Position numbers and translations under genes: made by a program. From positions 124,001 through 188,000 of the forward strand of contig NZ_QOCF01000007.1 in the NCBI RefSeq assembly GCF_003318255.1: DNA of 64,000 nt. The letters run 5' to 3'. A model generated the notes under the pieces. It ran no database searches and had not been told where the DNA came from. It saw nothing but the letters and a program-made list of their open reading frames with translations. This DNA is from Ruegeria sp. A3M17. GTDB lineage: Bacteria; Pseudomonadota; Alphaproteobacteria; Rhodobacterales; Rhodobacteraceae. Below are positions 8,192 to 17,205 of this stretch, piece by piece (the first letter of the stretch is position 1; each line of letters begins with the position of its first letter).

Positions 8192-9406
8192 ATGAGCCAC
8201 GCGATCCACGATAGCCGATACTCCTGGCTGCGACTTGCGATCACTTTGATCATCGCAACCGTGGCAAATGTGGGAATGTGGGCCGTCATCGTTGTGATGC
8301 CCGCCATCGAAACCCAATTCGACGCCGGACGCGCCGAGGCCGCGATGCCTTACACATTGGCCATGATCGGGTTCGCCCTTGGCAATTTTTGGATGGGGCA
8401 ATTGGTGGATCGGCTGGGCGTGACCAAAGCCCTGATCGGGGCCGCAATCCTCAGCGCGACCAGCTATCTGCTGGCGACACTGGCGCCAAACATTGTGATG
8501 TTGTCCGTCGCACATCTTCTCTTGGGCCTCGGGGCATCTATCGGCTTTGGACCATTGATCGCCGACATCTCGCACTGGTTCATGAAACGACGAGGGATCG
8601 CTGTGGGTCTGGTGGCAAGCGGAAACTATCTGTCCGGGGCCATCTGGCCGACCTTGCTGTCCGGCATACTTGCGCGCGACGGCTGGCAGCAGGTCTACCT
8701 GACGCTGGCCGTCATAACGCTGCTGGTCGTGATCCCCCTGTCCCTGCTATTGCGCCGACAGGTCCCGGCCGAGGCGCACAGCACCGCAGCGTCTGCTGCA
8801 CAAATCAAGGCACGCAGTGTCGGTATTTCCCCCCGGGCACTTCAATACATCCTGGGCCTGGCCGGTATTTCGTGCTGTGTCGCGATGTCGATGCCTCAGG
8901 TGCATATCGTGTCCTATTGCGTCGGGCTGGGTTACGGACCCACAGTCGGCGCCGAGATGTTGTCCCTGATGCTGTTCGGAGGTGTGATCAGCCGAGTAAT
9001 ATCAGGCATGGTCGCCGATCAACTTGGCGGCGTTCTGACGGTTCTGATCGGCTCGGTCCTGCAATGCCTCGCACTGTTCCTGTTCTTGCCTTATGACGGG
9101 ATGGTCTCACTCTACCTGATCAGCCTGCTTTTTGGCCTGTCACAAGGCGGCATCGTTCCCGGCTATGCACTTGTGGTACGCGAATATATGCCCCCGCAAG
9201 AGGCCGGCGCGCGCGTGGGGTTTGTCATGATGATGACGATCATGGGCATGGCGCTGGGGGGATGGATGTCCGGTTGGATTTACGACGTGACCGGCAATTA
9301 CCAACTGGCCTTCGTGAACGGCATTCTATGGAACGGCGTGAACATCGGAATTCTGCTGTTTCTGCTCAGCCGCTCGCGCCCCCACAGACAAGAGGTTTTG
9401 GCATGA
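8192..9406 (+). CDS. MFS transporter
   Basis: This 404-residue, 12-helix major facilitator protein has a motif A-like loop (GQLVDRLGVTKAL, near residue 72) and a GLGASIGFGPLIADISHWF stretch. The pattern, including WFMKRRGIAVGLVASGNYL, resembles the monocarboxylate/oxalate-formate antiporter branch, though the substrate is not determinable. Its last codons overlap the start of the yceI-like gene (ATGA), so the two are probably co-transcribed. Confidence 0.85.
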   Translation: MSHAIHDSRYSWLRLAITLIIATVANVGMWAVIVVMPAIETQFDAGRAEAAMPYTLAMIGFALGNFWMGQLVDRLGVTKALIGAAILSATSYLLATLAPNIVMLSVAHLLLGLGASIGFGPLIADISHWFMKRRGIAVGLVASGNYLSGAIWPTLLSGILARDGWQQVYLTLAVITLLVVIPLSLLLRRQVPAEAHSTAASAAQIKARSVGISPRALQYILGLAGISCCVAMSMPQVHIVSYCVGLGYGPTVGAEMLSLMLFGGVISRVISGMVADQLGGVLTVLIGSVLQCLALFLFLPYDGMVSLYLISLLFGLSQGGIVPGYALVVREYMPPQEAGARVGFVMMMTIMGMALGGWMSGWIYDVTGNYQLAFVNGILWNGVNIGILLFLLSRSRPHRQEVLA

Positions 9407-9999
9407 GATCATTGACGCGGCGCTTTCTGATTGCGGGTCTGGCGAGCGTTCCGTTGGCGCGGGCAACTCATGCTGCGTTGGTCCAATATGAATTGTCTCG
9501 AGCCGGGACGTCCGTCGGTTTTTCCTTCATGCTTTCGGGGGTTTCGCAGTCAGGCACGATGCCGATCCAATCGGCAGATATTCAGGTCGACACGGATCAG
9601 TTGCAAAACAGCCGTGTCACCGTTGTGCTGAACGTCGCTGCGGCGCGCACTCGGTTGCCCTTCGCCCGCGGCCCGATGCTAAGCAAAAGCGTGCTAAACG
9701 CGCAGGAATTTCCGAACATTACGTTCAAATCTACCCGAATACAGCTTGGCCCTACAGGCCGCATTTCCGAAGGCGCAACCATCACCGGAGACCTGACGGT
9801 GCGCGGGGTCACACGCCCTGTGACCCTACAAGCCAATCTGTACCGCGAACCCGGAACCGAGGCTGATGACCTGAACGCATTGTCAATTCGACTGTCGGGC
9901 ACGTTGAACCGCCACGAATTCGGCGCCTCTGGCTATCCCGATCTGGTCGCCGATACCGTGTCTTTGAACATCCGGGCCGAGTTGACCCGCAAGGCCTGA
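9403..9999 (+). CDS. YceI family periplasmic protein
   Basis: A signal peptide with an arginine-rich n-region (RSLTRRFLIAGLASVPLARATHA) precedes a YceI lipocalin-like barrel. Diagnostic elements are SRAGTSVGFSF near the N-terminus, the KSVLNAQEFPNITFKSTRI block in the middle and TGDLTVRGVTRPVTL after it. YceI proteins bind isoprenoid-type lipids such as polyprenyl chains. The start is the ATG inside the MFS stop; an upstream extension is rejected because it lies in the MFS gene. Confidence 0.9.
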   Translation: MRSLTRRFLIAGLASVPLARATHAALVQYELSRAGTSVGFSFMLSGVSQSGTMPIQSADIQVDTDQLQNSRVTVVLNVAAARTRLPFARGPMLSKSVLNAQEFPNITFKSTRIQLGPTGRISEGATITGDLTVRGVTRPVTLQANLYREPGTEADDLNALSIRLSGTLNRHEFGASGYPDLVADTVSLNIRAELTRKA

Positions 10000-10079
10000 C
10001 ACCCAAAGGACAAAAAACGACGCGCAGAGGTCGAATTATCACGCGCAACGCTCGCTGATGCGGTAATGCTGGGCGCACT

Positions 10080-11303
10080 ATGCGCACGATCATTTCTTTT
10101 GCCGCCCTGTTTCTTTCTGTCATTCTTCTGCAGCTCTCAACGGGCGGCGTTGGTCCTTTGGATGCGATATCCGGCATCACGCTTGGTTTCTCGACCGGAC
10201 AAATCGGCATGTTGGGATCAGCGCACTTTCTTGGCTTCTTCATTGGCTGCTGGTGGGCTCCGCGCCTAATGGGCAGCGTTGGTCATTCGCGGGCCTTCGC
10301 AGTCTGCACGGCCTTGGGCGCAATGGGTCTTATTGGGCATACGTTGACCGAAAACCCGTACATCTGGGCAGCCCTTCGGGTCGCGTCTGGAACCTGTGTC
10401 GCCGGAGCCTATACGGTGATCGAGGCATGGCTGAACGCCAAAGTCACAAACGAAACGCGCGGCCGCGCCATGGGGACCTATCGCATTGCGGATATGGGCG
10501 CGTCTCTGTGCGCGCAGTTGATCATCGCGGTTCTGCCGCCTGCGTCTTACGTGTCCTATAATTTGCTGGCGATCCTGTGCTGTGCGTCCCTGTTGCCGCT
10601 GACTTTGACCCGCGCAAGCCAGCCAAAAACACCCGACGCCCCTCGGTTGAGACCCAAACTGGCCTGGCGCAGCTCGCCCTTGGCAGTAGCAGGTGTGATC
10701 GTTGCGGCGCTCAGCTCTGCATCGTTTCGGATGGTTGGTCCGGTCTACGGTCAGGAAGTTGGGCTGGACGTGGACCAGATCGCATTCTTCCTGGCGTCAT
10801 TCGTTTTAGGTGGCGCACTGGCGCAGTACCCGGTTGGCTGGCTGGCCGACAAATATGACAGGCGCTGGGTGCTGATCTGGCTGTCCGTTGCTGCGGTTGT
10901 CAGCAGCGGTGTGACAATGGCGGCCAGCGGAACGGGAACGGCAGGCGTAATGCTGGCCGCTGTTTTCTTTGGCCTGACAACCTTCCCGATCTTCTCGGTC
11001 TCTTCCGCTCATGCGAACGACTTTGCAACGGCAGAAGAACGGGTCGAGCTATCTGCGGCACTCATGTTCTGGTTCGCTTTAGGTGCCATAGCCTCACCCT
11101 ATATCTCATCGACATTGATTCAGCAGTTCGGACCCGGTGCCCTATTTGCATTTGTGGCGGTCGGCCATATTTTCCTGATCATCTTTGGGTTGGCCCGAAT
11201 GCGCTCACGCCCAACGCCCGAAGAACGGACCAACTATGTCTACGCGCCACGCACGTCGTTCACCATTGGTCGTTTGCTGAAACGGTCGCGTGAAAGGCAA
11301 TAA
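10080..11303 (+). CDS. MFS transporter (YcaD-like)
   Basis: This 407-residue protein has twelve predicted helices. The family pattern includes GFFIGCWWAPRLMGSVGHSRAFA near residue 55, RVASGTCVAGAYTVIEAWLN and GRAMGTYRIADMGAS, which I associate with the YcaD/YfkF group of uncharacterised carriers. A second motif A-like loop (GWLADKYDRRWVL) lies between helices 8 and 9. It stands alone, ends at a strong bidirectional terminator, and no substrate can be proposed. Confidence 0.85.
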   Translation: MRTIISFAALFLSVILLQLSTGGVGPLDAISGITLGFSTGQIGMLGSAHFLGFFIGCWWAPRLMGSVGHSRAFAVCTALGAMGLIGHTLTENPYIWAALRVASGTCVAGAYTVIEAWLNAKVTNETRGRAMGTYRIADMGASLCAQLIIAVLPPASYVSYNLLAILCCASLLPLTLTRASQPKTPDAPRLRPKLAWRSSPLAVAGVIVAALSSASFRMVGPVYGQEVGLDVDQIAFFLASFVLGGALAQYPVGWLADKYDRRWVLIWLSVAAVVSSGVTMAASGTGTAGVMLAAVFFGLTTFPIFSVSSAHANDFATAEERVELSAALMFWFALGAIASPYISSTLIQQFGPGALFAFVAVGHIFLIIFGLARMRSRPTPEERTNYVYAPRTSFTIGRLLKRSRERQ

Positions 11304-11333
11304 AAAAGGGCCGGGAAAACCCCGGCCCCTTTC
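11301..11333. terminator. bidirectional terminator
   Basis: GGGCCGGG and CCCGGCCC pair around a 5-nt loop. The run of six A's before and the CTTT after it give T-tracts on both strands. It separates the converging MFS and flotillin genes. Confidence 0.85.
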
Positions 11334-11335
11334 GA

Positions 11336-13006
11336 TTAGTGTTCTGTCCGCGATCCTTCTTCGATCACGCCGTCTTCTTCGGCAGGCTCAACCGTCGATT
11401 CAAGCGCACCGTTGACGACACCGCCGACACCGTTTTCCATCGACAGGCCCAGCTCTTCACCCAGCTTCTTGAGCGCGGGCATCTGCACCGCCATTCCCAT
11501 GATCGAATCCAGCGCCTGGTTGACGACCGGCTTGTCGCCGTTCGATGCGCCGCCGCCATTGGTGCCACCGATACCACCGACCTGGTGGATCTTGATCGAG
11601 TCGATCTTCTCAGCCGGTTTGACCATTTCCGCGATGATCGACGGCATGGCCTCGATCCGCGCCAGATCAACCTTCATGCGGATCTGATCCACTGACAGCA
11701 CGTTGTCTGCTTCGACGATCGCACGCTTACCTTCGGCTTCGGCCAGCATGTCGTTCTTCTTGGCCTCGGCCCGGATGTTCAGAGCATCCGCCTCGGCCTG
11801 CGCCTCTTCACGGCGGGCTTCGGCACGGTCAACCGCGGCCTCTTTGTCAGCCTGGGCAGCGAGTCGGATTGCAGTGGCCTGACGCTCGGCCTCGCGCGTG
11901 GCTTCGATCAGCGCAATCTGCTTGATACGCTCGGCCTCGGCAACCTTCTGTGCGGTCGCCACGGCTTCGGTCGCTTTGGTTGCCTCGGCACGGGCCAGAT
12001 CAGCAGAGGCGCGCGCGCGGCTTTCTTCTTCGGATTTCTGCGCGATGATGATCTGACGCTCTTGCTCGGCCACTTCCAGTTCGCGCTCTTTCGAGATCTC
12101 GGCCTCGCGGATTTTACGCTCACGCTCAATGTCCGCTGAACGGATCGCTTCTTCACGCGCGATACGAGCGCGTTCGGTCTCACGTACCGAGTCCTCGGTC
12201 CGTGCCGCGATCTCGGCCTCCTGAGCCACACGCAGGGTTTCAACCACCTGTTTCTGCTCAATACGCGCCTGCTCTTCATCTTTCTCGATCAACAGCTTCT
12301 GACGCTGGGCTTCCATCGCCGCACGACGCACCTCGACCTCAGCATCCGCATCAATCTGGGCGCGCTCTTTCTTTGAGGTCGCGATGACCTCAGCCAGCTT
12401 GCGCATACCCACGGCGTTAAATGCGTTGTTCTCGTCCAGAGCCTCAAACGGTGTCTGGTCCAATGCAGTCAGCGAAACGGATTCCAGGGATAGACCGTTC
12501 TTTAGAAGGTCTTCGGACACCGCATTCTGTACTTCTTGCACAAAGTCAGCGCGGTTTTCGTGCAGACCGTCCATGGTCATTTGGGCGGCAACAGCGCGCA
12601 GACCGTCGATCAACTTACCTTCGATCATTTCGCGCAGTTGCTCGACGTCAAAGGTGCGGTCGCCAAGGGTTTGTGCAGCACGTGCGATGCCCTCTTCTGT
12701 CGCCATGACCGAGACGTAGAACTCGACGCCCACGTCGACACGCATCCGGTCCTTGGTGATCAGCGCGGCCTCATCGCTGCGCTGAACCTCAAGGCGCAGG
12801 GTCTTCATGTTGACGGGGCTGACTTCGTGCAGCAACGGCACGACGATGACGCCACCATCCATAATGACTTTCTTACCGCCAGCACCGGTTTTCACCAGGC
12901 TGATCTCTCGGGTCGCGCGGCGGTAAAGACGGCCAAGCACAAGGCCGATAAACAAAACTACTGCCAGAATGGTCACAACTATGACGGCTAGGAATGTAAG
13001 TTCCAT
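11336..13006 (-). CDS. yqiK: flotillin family protein (YqiK-like)
   Basis: An N-terminal membrane helix (residues 5-27) is followed by a band-7/PHB domain and a long alanine/glutamate-rich coiled coil from about residue 220 to 430, with many EAR/AEA repeats. Flotillins scaffold ordered membrane microdomains. The 556-residue length and gene pairing match E. coli YqiK, which sits beside yqiJ as here. The start has GGAGG 6 nt upstream. The C-terminal tail (GGIGGTNGGGASNG) is a flexible glycine-rich region. Confidence 0.9.
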   Translation of the reverse strand: MELTFLAVIVVTILAVVLFIGLVLGRLYRRATREISLVKTGAGGKKVIMDGGVIVVPLLHEVSPVNMKTLRLEVQRSDEAALITKDRMRVDVGVEFYVSVMATEEGIARAAQTLGDRTFDVEQLREMIEGKLIDGLRAVAAQMTMDGLHENRADFVQEVQNAVSEDLLKNGLSLESVSLTALDQTPFEALDENNAFNAVGMRKLAEVIATSKKERAQIDADAEVEVRRAAMEAQRQKLLIEKDEEQARIEQKQVVETLRVAQEAEIAARTEDSVRETERARIAREEAIRSADIERERKIREAEISKERELEVAEQERQIIIAQKSEEESRARASADLARAEATKATEAVATAQKVAEAERIKQIALIEATREAERQATAIRLAAQADKEAAVDRAEARREEAQAEADALNIRAEAKKNDMLAEAEGKRAIVEADNVLSVDQIRMKVDLARIEAMPSIIAEMVKPAEKIDSIKIHQVGGIGGTNGGGASNGDKPVVNQALDSIMGMAVQMPALKKLGEELGLSMENGVGGVVNGALESTVEPAEEDGVIEEGSRTEH

Positions 13007-13040
13007 GCAAAATCCTCCGTGATGGGGTTAGAAATTTTTG

Positions 13041-13757
13041 TTATTCAGACATGCCGACCAGAACGAACCGGTCGCGCCGTCGGTCGCGTAGCACAAGCAC
13101 GTCAGTGCCCTGCTCAAGCGTGTCTTTGTCCTGCAACGGCTCGGCGCGCAGGTAGTGGGTATTGCCAAATCGGTCCATGACGCGCACCTCGGCGGGGCGT
13201 CCGCGCGAAGCGGTGCCTTGGGTGATCACGCCACGGCGACGGGCAAGCAGGCGCTCCGACATCGCCTCGGTCTCGGTCTTGGGCAGCAGACGAGCAAAGA
13301 TGCCGCCAAAGCCACGTGCAAACCACAGGCCAAAGGCACCGGCGGGAATCGCAGCCATCCAAGGCGGAAGGTCAAAGCCCAGCAGGTCGCGCAGCGTAAG
13401 TTGCAGGCCCATACCAAACAAGCCGAAGCCTGCCAGCAGAACCACCAGCCAGATCATGAACGGCACTTTGCCGATCCCCAGCCACGCCAAAGGTCCCGCA
13501 GAGACCGCGCCTGGCGCGTCTGCCTCGATCTCGGCCAATTCGAAATCGCCCAGATCCATGTCGGCATCAGTTTTCAGACCGAAATCACCGACATCCAGAT
13601 CGGGGGCATCGACAACATCCAGATCGACATCGCTCTCGCCCGCAATAAGGCTTCCACCCAGGACCAATGCGATCAGTTCCAGCACAAGCAGGCCGAACAG
13701 AAGCGCAAGCGCCAAAGTGAAGGGTGCAAATGCACCCTCAAGCAGAAAGTCGAACAT
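13041..13757 (-). CDS. yqiJ: YqiJ-like membrane protein with OB-fold
   Basis: The 238-residue protein has a membrane helix at residues 8-38, an acidic stretch rich in DLD/DAD, two more helices, and a C-terminal soluble OB-fold-like part (RRGVITQGTASRGRPAEVRVMDRFGN). This is the layout of YqiJ/NfeD-like partners of flotillins. It is transcribed just upstream of the flotillin gene, 34 nt apart, as one operon. I start at the ATG at 13757; the frame is open further upstream to 13826, but that part would cover the promoter palindrome. Confidence 0.8.
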   Translation of the reverse strand: MFDFLLEGAFAPFTLALALLFGLLVLELIALVLGGSLIAGESDVDLDVVDAPDLDVGDFGLKTDADMDLGDFELAEIEADAPGAVSAGPLAWLGIGKVPFMIWLVVLLAGFGLFGMGLQLTLRDLLGFDLPPWMAAIPAGAFGLWFARGFGGIFARLLPKTETEAMSERLLARRRGVITQGTASRGRPAEVRVMDRFGNTHYLRAEPLQDKDTLEQGTDVLVLRDRRRDRFVLVGMSE

Positions 13758-13778
13758 CAGTTGTTTGCCCTCGTTATT

Positions 13779-13794
13779 GTATACTGTGGTATAC
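13779..13794. promoter_or_regulatory. GTATAC-N4-GTATAC operator-like palindrome
   Basis: Two copies of the self-complementary hexamer GTATAC flank TGTG, in an AT-rich stretch 22 nt upstream of the yqiJ start. Position and symmetry suggest a repressor or activator site for the yqiJ-yqiK operon. The regulator is unknown. Confidence 0.4.
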
Positions 13795-14013
13795 ATAATA
13801 AATGGGAACTCATTGCAGAAATTCAAGAGTTTGTGATTCTAATTTACAACTCCGGGGTATTGCATGCGATGAAGGCGGTGCAATCCAAGGCTGCAACTCA
13901 TGCCGATTTTCCCAGCGACCCGTGCTTAAAATGACGTCCGAACCAAAGCCGGGGTTTTGCTGGCCGGTTACATAATGTAGACGGGCGCGCAGACAGTTAC
14001 GCGGAAACGGAAC

Positions 14014-15759
14014 ATGGCTCGGATTCTCATCACCTCAGCGATCCCTTACATCAATGGGATCAAGCACCTCGGTAACCTGATCGGCTCGCAATTGCCGGCT
14101 GATCTGTACGCACGCTACCTGCGTGGCCGGGGGAACGAGGTCATGTTCCTGTGCGCCACCGACGAACACGGCACACCTGCCGAGCTGGCCGCAGCGAAAG
14201 CGGGTAAGCCAGTGGCCGAGTATTGTGCGGATATGTACGAGGTTCAGGCCGACATCGCTAAGCGTTTTGGTATGAGCTTTGATCATTTTGGCCGCTCGTC
14301 CAGCGAGCAGAACAAGACGCTGACCCAGCATTTTGCCGGGAAGCTGGATGATGCCGGGCTGATCCGCGAAGTCAGCGAAAAACAGGTCTATTCCAACGCC
14401 GACGGTCGCTTTCTTCCTGACCGCTATATCGAAGGCACCTGCCCCAATTGCGGTTATGAGCGCGCGCGCGGCGACCAGTGTGAAAACTGCACCAAACAGC
14501 TGGACCCGACCGACCTGATCGAGCCGCGCTCGGCCATTTCCGGTTCAACCGATCTGGAGGTGCGCGAGACCAAACACCTGTACCTGCGTCAATCGGCGAT
14601 GAAAGATCAACTGGATGCGTGGATCGACGGCAAAAGCGACTGGCCAATCCTGACTACCTCGATTGCCAAGAAATGGCTGCATGATGGCGACGGCCTTCAG
14701 GATCGCGGCATCACCCGCGATCTGGACTGGGGTGTGCCCGTCAAAAAAGGCGATCAGGATTGGCCGGGGATGGAAGGCAAAGTCTTCTACGTCTGGTTCG
14801 ACGCGCCGATCGAATACATCGCCTGCGCCAAGGAATGGGCCGACGCCAATGGCAGGACCGAGGCCGACTGGGAACGCTGGTGGCGCACCGACAAAGGTGC
14901 GGATGATGTCCGTTACGTCCAGTTCATGGGCAAGGATAACGTGCCCTTCCACACCCTTTCCTTCCCGGCAACGATTTTGGGCACCAACACATACAACGAA
15001 GAATCTGGGTCATCCGAACGTTGGAAGCTTGTCGACTACATCAAGTCGTTCAACTACCTGAACTACGATGGTGGTCAGTTCTCGACCAGCCAGGGCCGTG
15101 GTGTGTTCATGGATCAGGCGCTGGAAATCCTGCCGGCCGACTACTGGCGCTGGTGGCTGCTGAGCCATGCGCCCGAAAGCAGCGACAGCGAATTCACTTG
15201 GGAAAACTTCCAGCAGTCGGTGAACAAGGACCTCGCGGATGTGTTGGGCAATTTTGTCAGCCGCATCACCAAGTTCTGCCGTTCGAAATTCGGTGAGGCA
15301 GTTCCTGAAGGCGGCGCTTATGGCGACCGCGAACAGGCGCTGATCGAGGAACTGTCCAAACGCGTCCACGCCTATGAAGGGCATATGGAGGCGATGGAGG
15401 TTCGCAAATCCGCGCAGGAACTGCGTGCGATCTGGGTTGCGGGCAACGAATACCTGCAAGCTGCTGCCCCATGGTCGACCTTCAAGGAAGACCCCGTACA
15501 GGCAGCTGCTCAGGTACGTCTGGGCCTGAACCTGATCCGCCTTTACGCCGTACTCAGCGCACCGTTCATCCCTGAAGCCTCAGCCAAGATGCTGAGCGCA
15601 ATGAACACATTGGACACCAGCTGGCCTGACGATGTTGCAGCCGCGCTGGACGCTCTGCCCGCCGGTCACGCGTTCACTGTGCCGGACGTTCTGTTCGCCA
15701 AGATTACGGATGAACAGCGCGAAGACTGGCAATCCAGGTTCGCTGGACAGCGCGACTGA
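14014..15759 (+). CDS. metG: methionyl-tRNA synthetase
   Basis: This essential cytosolic enzyme charges tRNA-Met. The class I HIGH-type signature lies in [16 protein letters not shown] (residues 13-28). A zinc knuckle with CPNC and CENC pairs lies near residues 145-161. The KMSKS counterpart is [10 protein letters not shown], the variant usual in this MetRS subgroup. The 581-residue length and absence of a C-terminal tRNA-binding domain fit alphaproteobacterial MetG. It is monocistronic with its own terminator. Confidence 0.97.
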   Translation: MARILITSAIPYINGIKHLGNLIGSQLPADLYARYLRGRGNEVMFLCATDEHGTPAELAAAKAGKPVAEYCADMYEVQADIAKRFGMSFDHFGRSSSEQNKTLTQHFAGKLDDAGLIREVSEKQVYSNADGRFLPDRYIEGTCPNCGYERARGDQCENCTKQLDPTDLIEPRSAISGSTDLEVRETKHLYLRQSAMKDQLDAWIDGKSDWPILTTSIAKKWLHDGDGLQDRGITRDLDWGVPVKKGDQDWPGMEGKVFYVWFDAPIEYIACAKEWADANGRTEADWERWWRTDKGADDVRYVQFMGKDNVPFHTLSFPATILGTNTYNEESGSSERWKLVDYIKSFNYLNYDGGQFSTSQGRGVFMDQALEILPADYWRWWLLSHAPESSDSEFTWENFQQSVNKDLADVLGNFVSRITKFCRSKFGEAVPEGGAYGDREQALIEELSKRVHAYEGHMEAMEVRKSAQELRAIWVAGNEYLQAAAPWSTFKEDPVQAAAQVRLGLNLIRLYAVLSAPFIPEASAKMLSAMNTLDTSWPDDVAAALDALPAGHAFTVPDVLFAKITDEQREDWQSRFAGQRD

Positions 15760-15784
15760 TGTTTTGGATCACAACACCATAGTT

Positions 15785-15814
15785 ACGGAGGCCATCTGGC
15801 CTCCGTTTTCTTTT
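15785..15814 (+). terminator. Rho-independent terminator of metG
   Basis: A perfect 9-bp stem, ACGGAGGCC with GGCCTCCGT, around the loop ATCT is followed by TTTCTTTT. It starts 25 nt past the metG stop. Confidence 0.9.
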
Positions 15815-16035
15815 CGAAATGCGGCAAAAACCGGGTTTGGGCGCAAAATTCCATAAGATCTTGGCGTAAGCCCGCCTGAAACCAAAATAATTTCCGGGCA
15901 CACCACCCAGCCGACGCATTCAAGAAGCTTGAGATAAAGTTTCAAAACGGCCATCCTGCCAAGAAATCAGCACGACTCGTCGAGGCAAAAGAGCTGCCCC
16001 GGCGCAATATCCTTAGGTCTAACGAGGCGCCCGCC

Positions 16036-17202
16036 ATGTCCCTTGCATTAAAGAATTCCTTTTTCCGCCACAGAGGTCCGGTCTTGGCCATCGCGGCACT
16101 GACCAGTTTAGGCGTCTCGTTCACGGCGCTGGCCCAGGATCAAAGCGACGCGCCGCCGCCGAAAGTGTCTATTGCAGCGGCCTATACCGAAGAAGTTACC
16201 GATGAGGCCGTGTTCATCGGACGTGCCGAGGCCATTAACAAGGTGGATATTGTCGCCCGCGTGAACGGCTTTCTTGAAACTCAGGATGTGGAAGACGGTG
16301 CGCTTATCAAAAAAGACGACCTGTTGTTCACCATCGAACCCGATCTTTATGAGGCCACCCTAGAGGCCCGGAAAGCCGATCTGGATCGGGCCGAGGCCAA
16401 TCTAGAGCTTGCCAAGGTCGATCTGGCCCGAAAGGAAGAGCTGTACAAACGCGATGCCACCCCGGAGTCCGAGCGTGACATCGCCCGCGCCAATGAACTG
16501 GTCGCCGAGGCCGAGGTCAAGGCTGCTCATGCTGCCATCCAACAAGCAGAGTTGGACCTGAGCTATACCGAGATCCACGCGCCGTTTGGCGGGCGGATTG
16601 GACGTGTGGAAACGAGCGTAGGCGACGTTGTGGGGCCGACAAATCCTCCGCTCGTCAATCTGGTAAGCGAAGCTCCGATCTATGTGAATTTCTCGCTGAA
16701 CGAAAAGCAGTTCACCTCGGTTCTTGAGCAATACAACGAAAGCGCAGCGACGTTGGCGGAAAGCGATCAAAGTCCGAATGTGAATCTAACGCTGCCAAAC
16801 GGAACCGACTTGGATGAAACGGGAAAAATCGTATTTGTGGACAACCGCATTGACCCTCTGACAGGTGCGATCACCGTCCGCGCTGAGTTCCCCAACACTG
16901 ATCGGTATATCATCGACGGCCAATTCCTGAGTGTTCAAATCGAGGCATTGGAACCGACCCTTCAGGTGCTGGTCCCTCAGGCCGCATTGCAACGCGATCA
17001 GCGGGGTGAGTTCGTGCTGGTGGTTAATGACAAGCAGATGGTGGAACAGCGCTATATCACCACGGGCGACGTGGTTGGGACCGCGATTATTGTGACGGAT
17101 GGTCTGCGCGAAGGTGAAAGCGTGATCGTTGAGGGCCTGCAGAGGGTTCGCCCGGGCGTTGCGGTGGATGCCGTCGTCGCCTCTGAACAGCCGGGAGAAT
17201 AA
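16036..17202 (+). CDS. RND efflux periplasmic adaptor subunit
   Basis: This membrane fusion protein links an inner-membrane RND pump to an outer-membrane channel. A signal peptide (cleavage near ALAQD, residue 35) is followed by a biotinyl/lipoyl-like half (residues 55-95), a coiled-coil hairpin (about 105-165), the second lipoyl half ending IHAPFGGRIGRVE, then beta-barrel and membrane-proximal domains. There is no lipobox. It is 3 nt from the pump gene, a two-gene operon. No TetR-type regulator or outer-membrane gene is adjacent, so it probably borrows a channel. Confidence 0.93.
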   Translation: MSLALKNSFFRHRGPVLAIAALTSLGVSFTALAQDQSDAPPPKVSIAAAYTEEVTDEAVFIGRAEAINKVDIVARVNGFLETQDVEDGALIKKDDLLFTIEPDLYEATLEARKADLDRAEANLELAKVDLARKEELYKRDATPESERDIARANELVAEAEVKAAHAAIQQAELDLSYTEIHAPFGGRIGRVETSVGDVVGPTNPPLVNLVSEAPIYVNFSLNEKQFTSVLEQYNESAATLAESDQSPNVNLTLPNGTDLDETGKIVFVDNRIDPLTGAITVRAEFPNTDRYIIDGQFLSVQIEALEPTLQVLVPQAALQRDQRGEFVLVVNDKQMVEQRYITTGDVVGTAIIVTDGLREGESVIVEGLQRVRPGVAVDAVVASEQPGE

Positions 17203-17205
17203 CGG

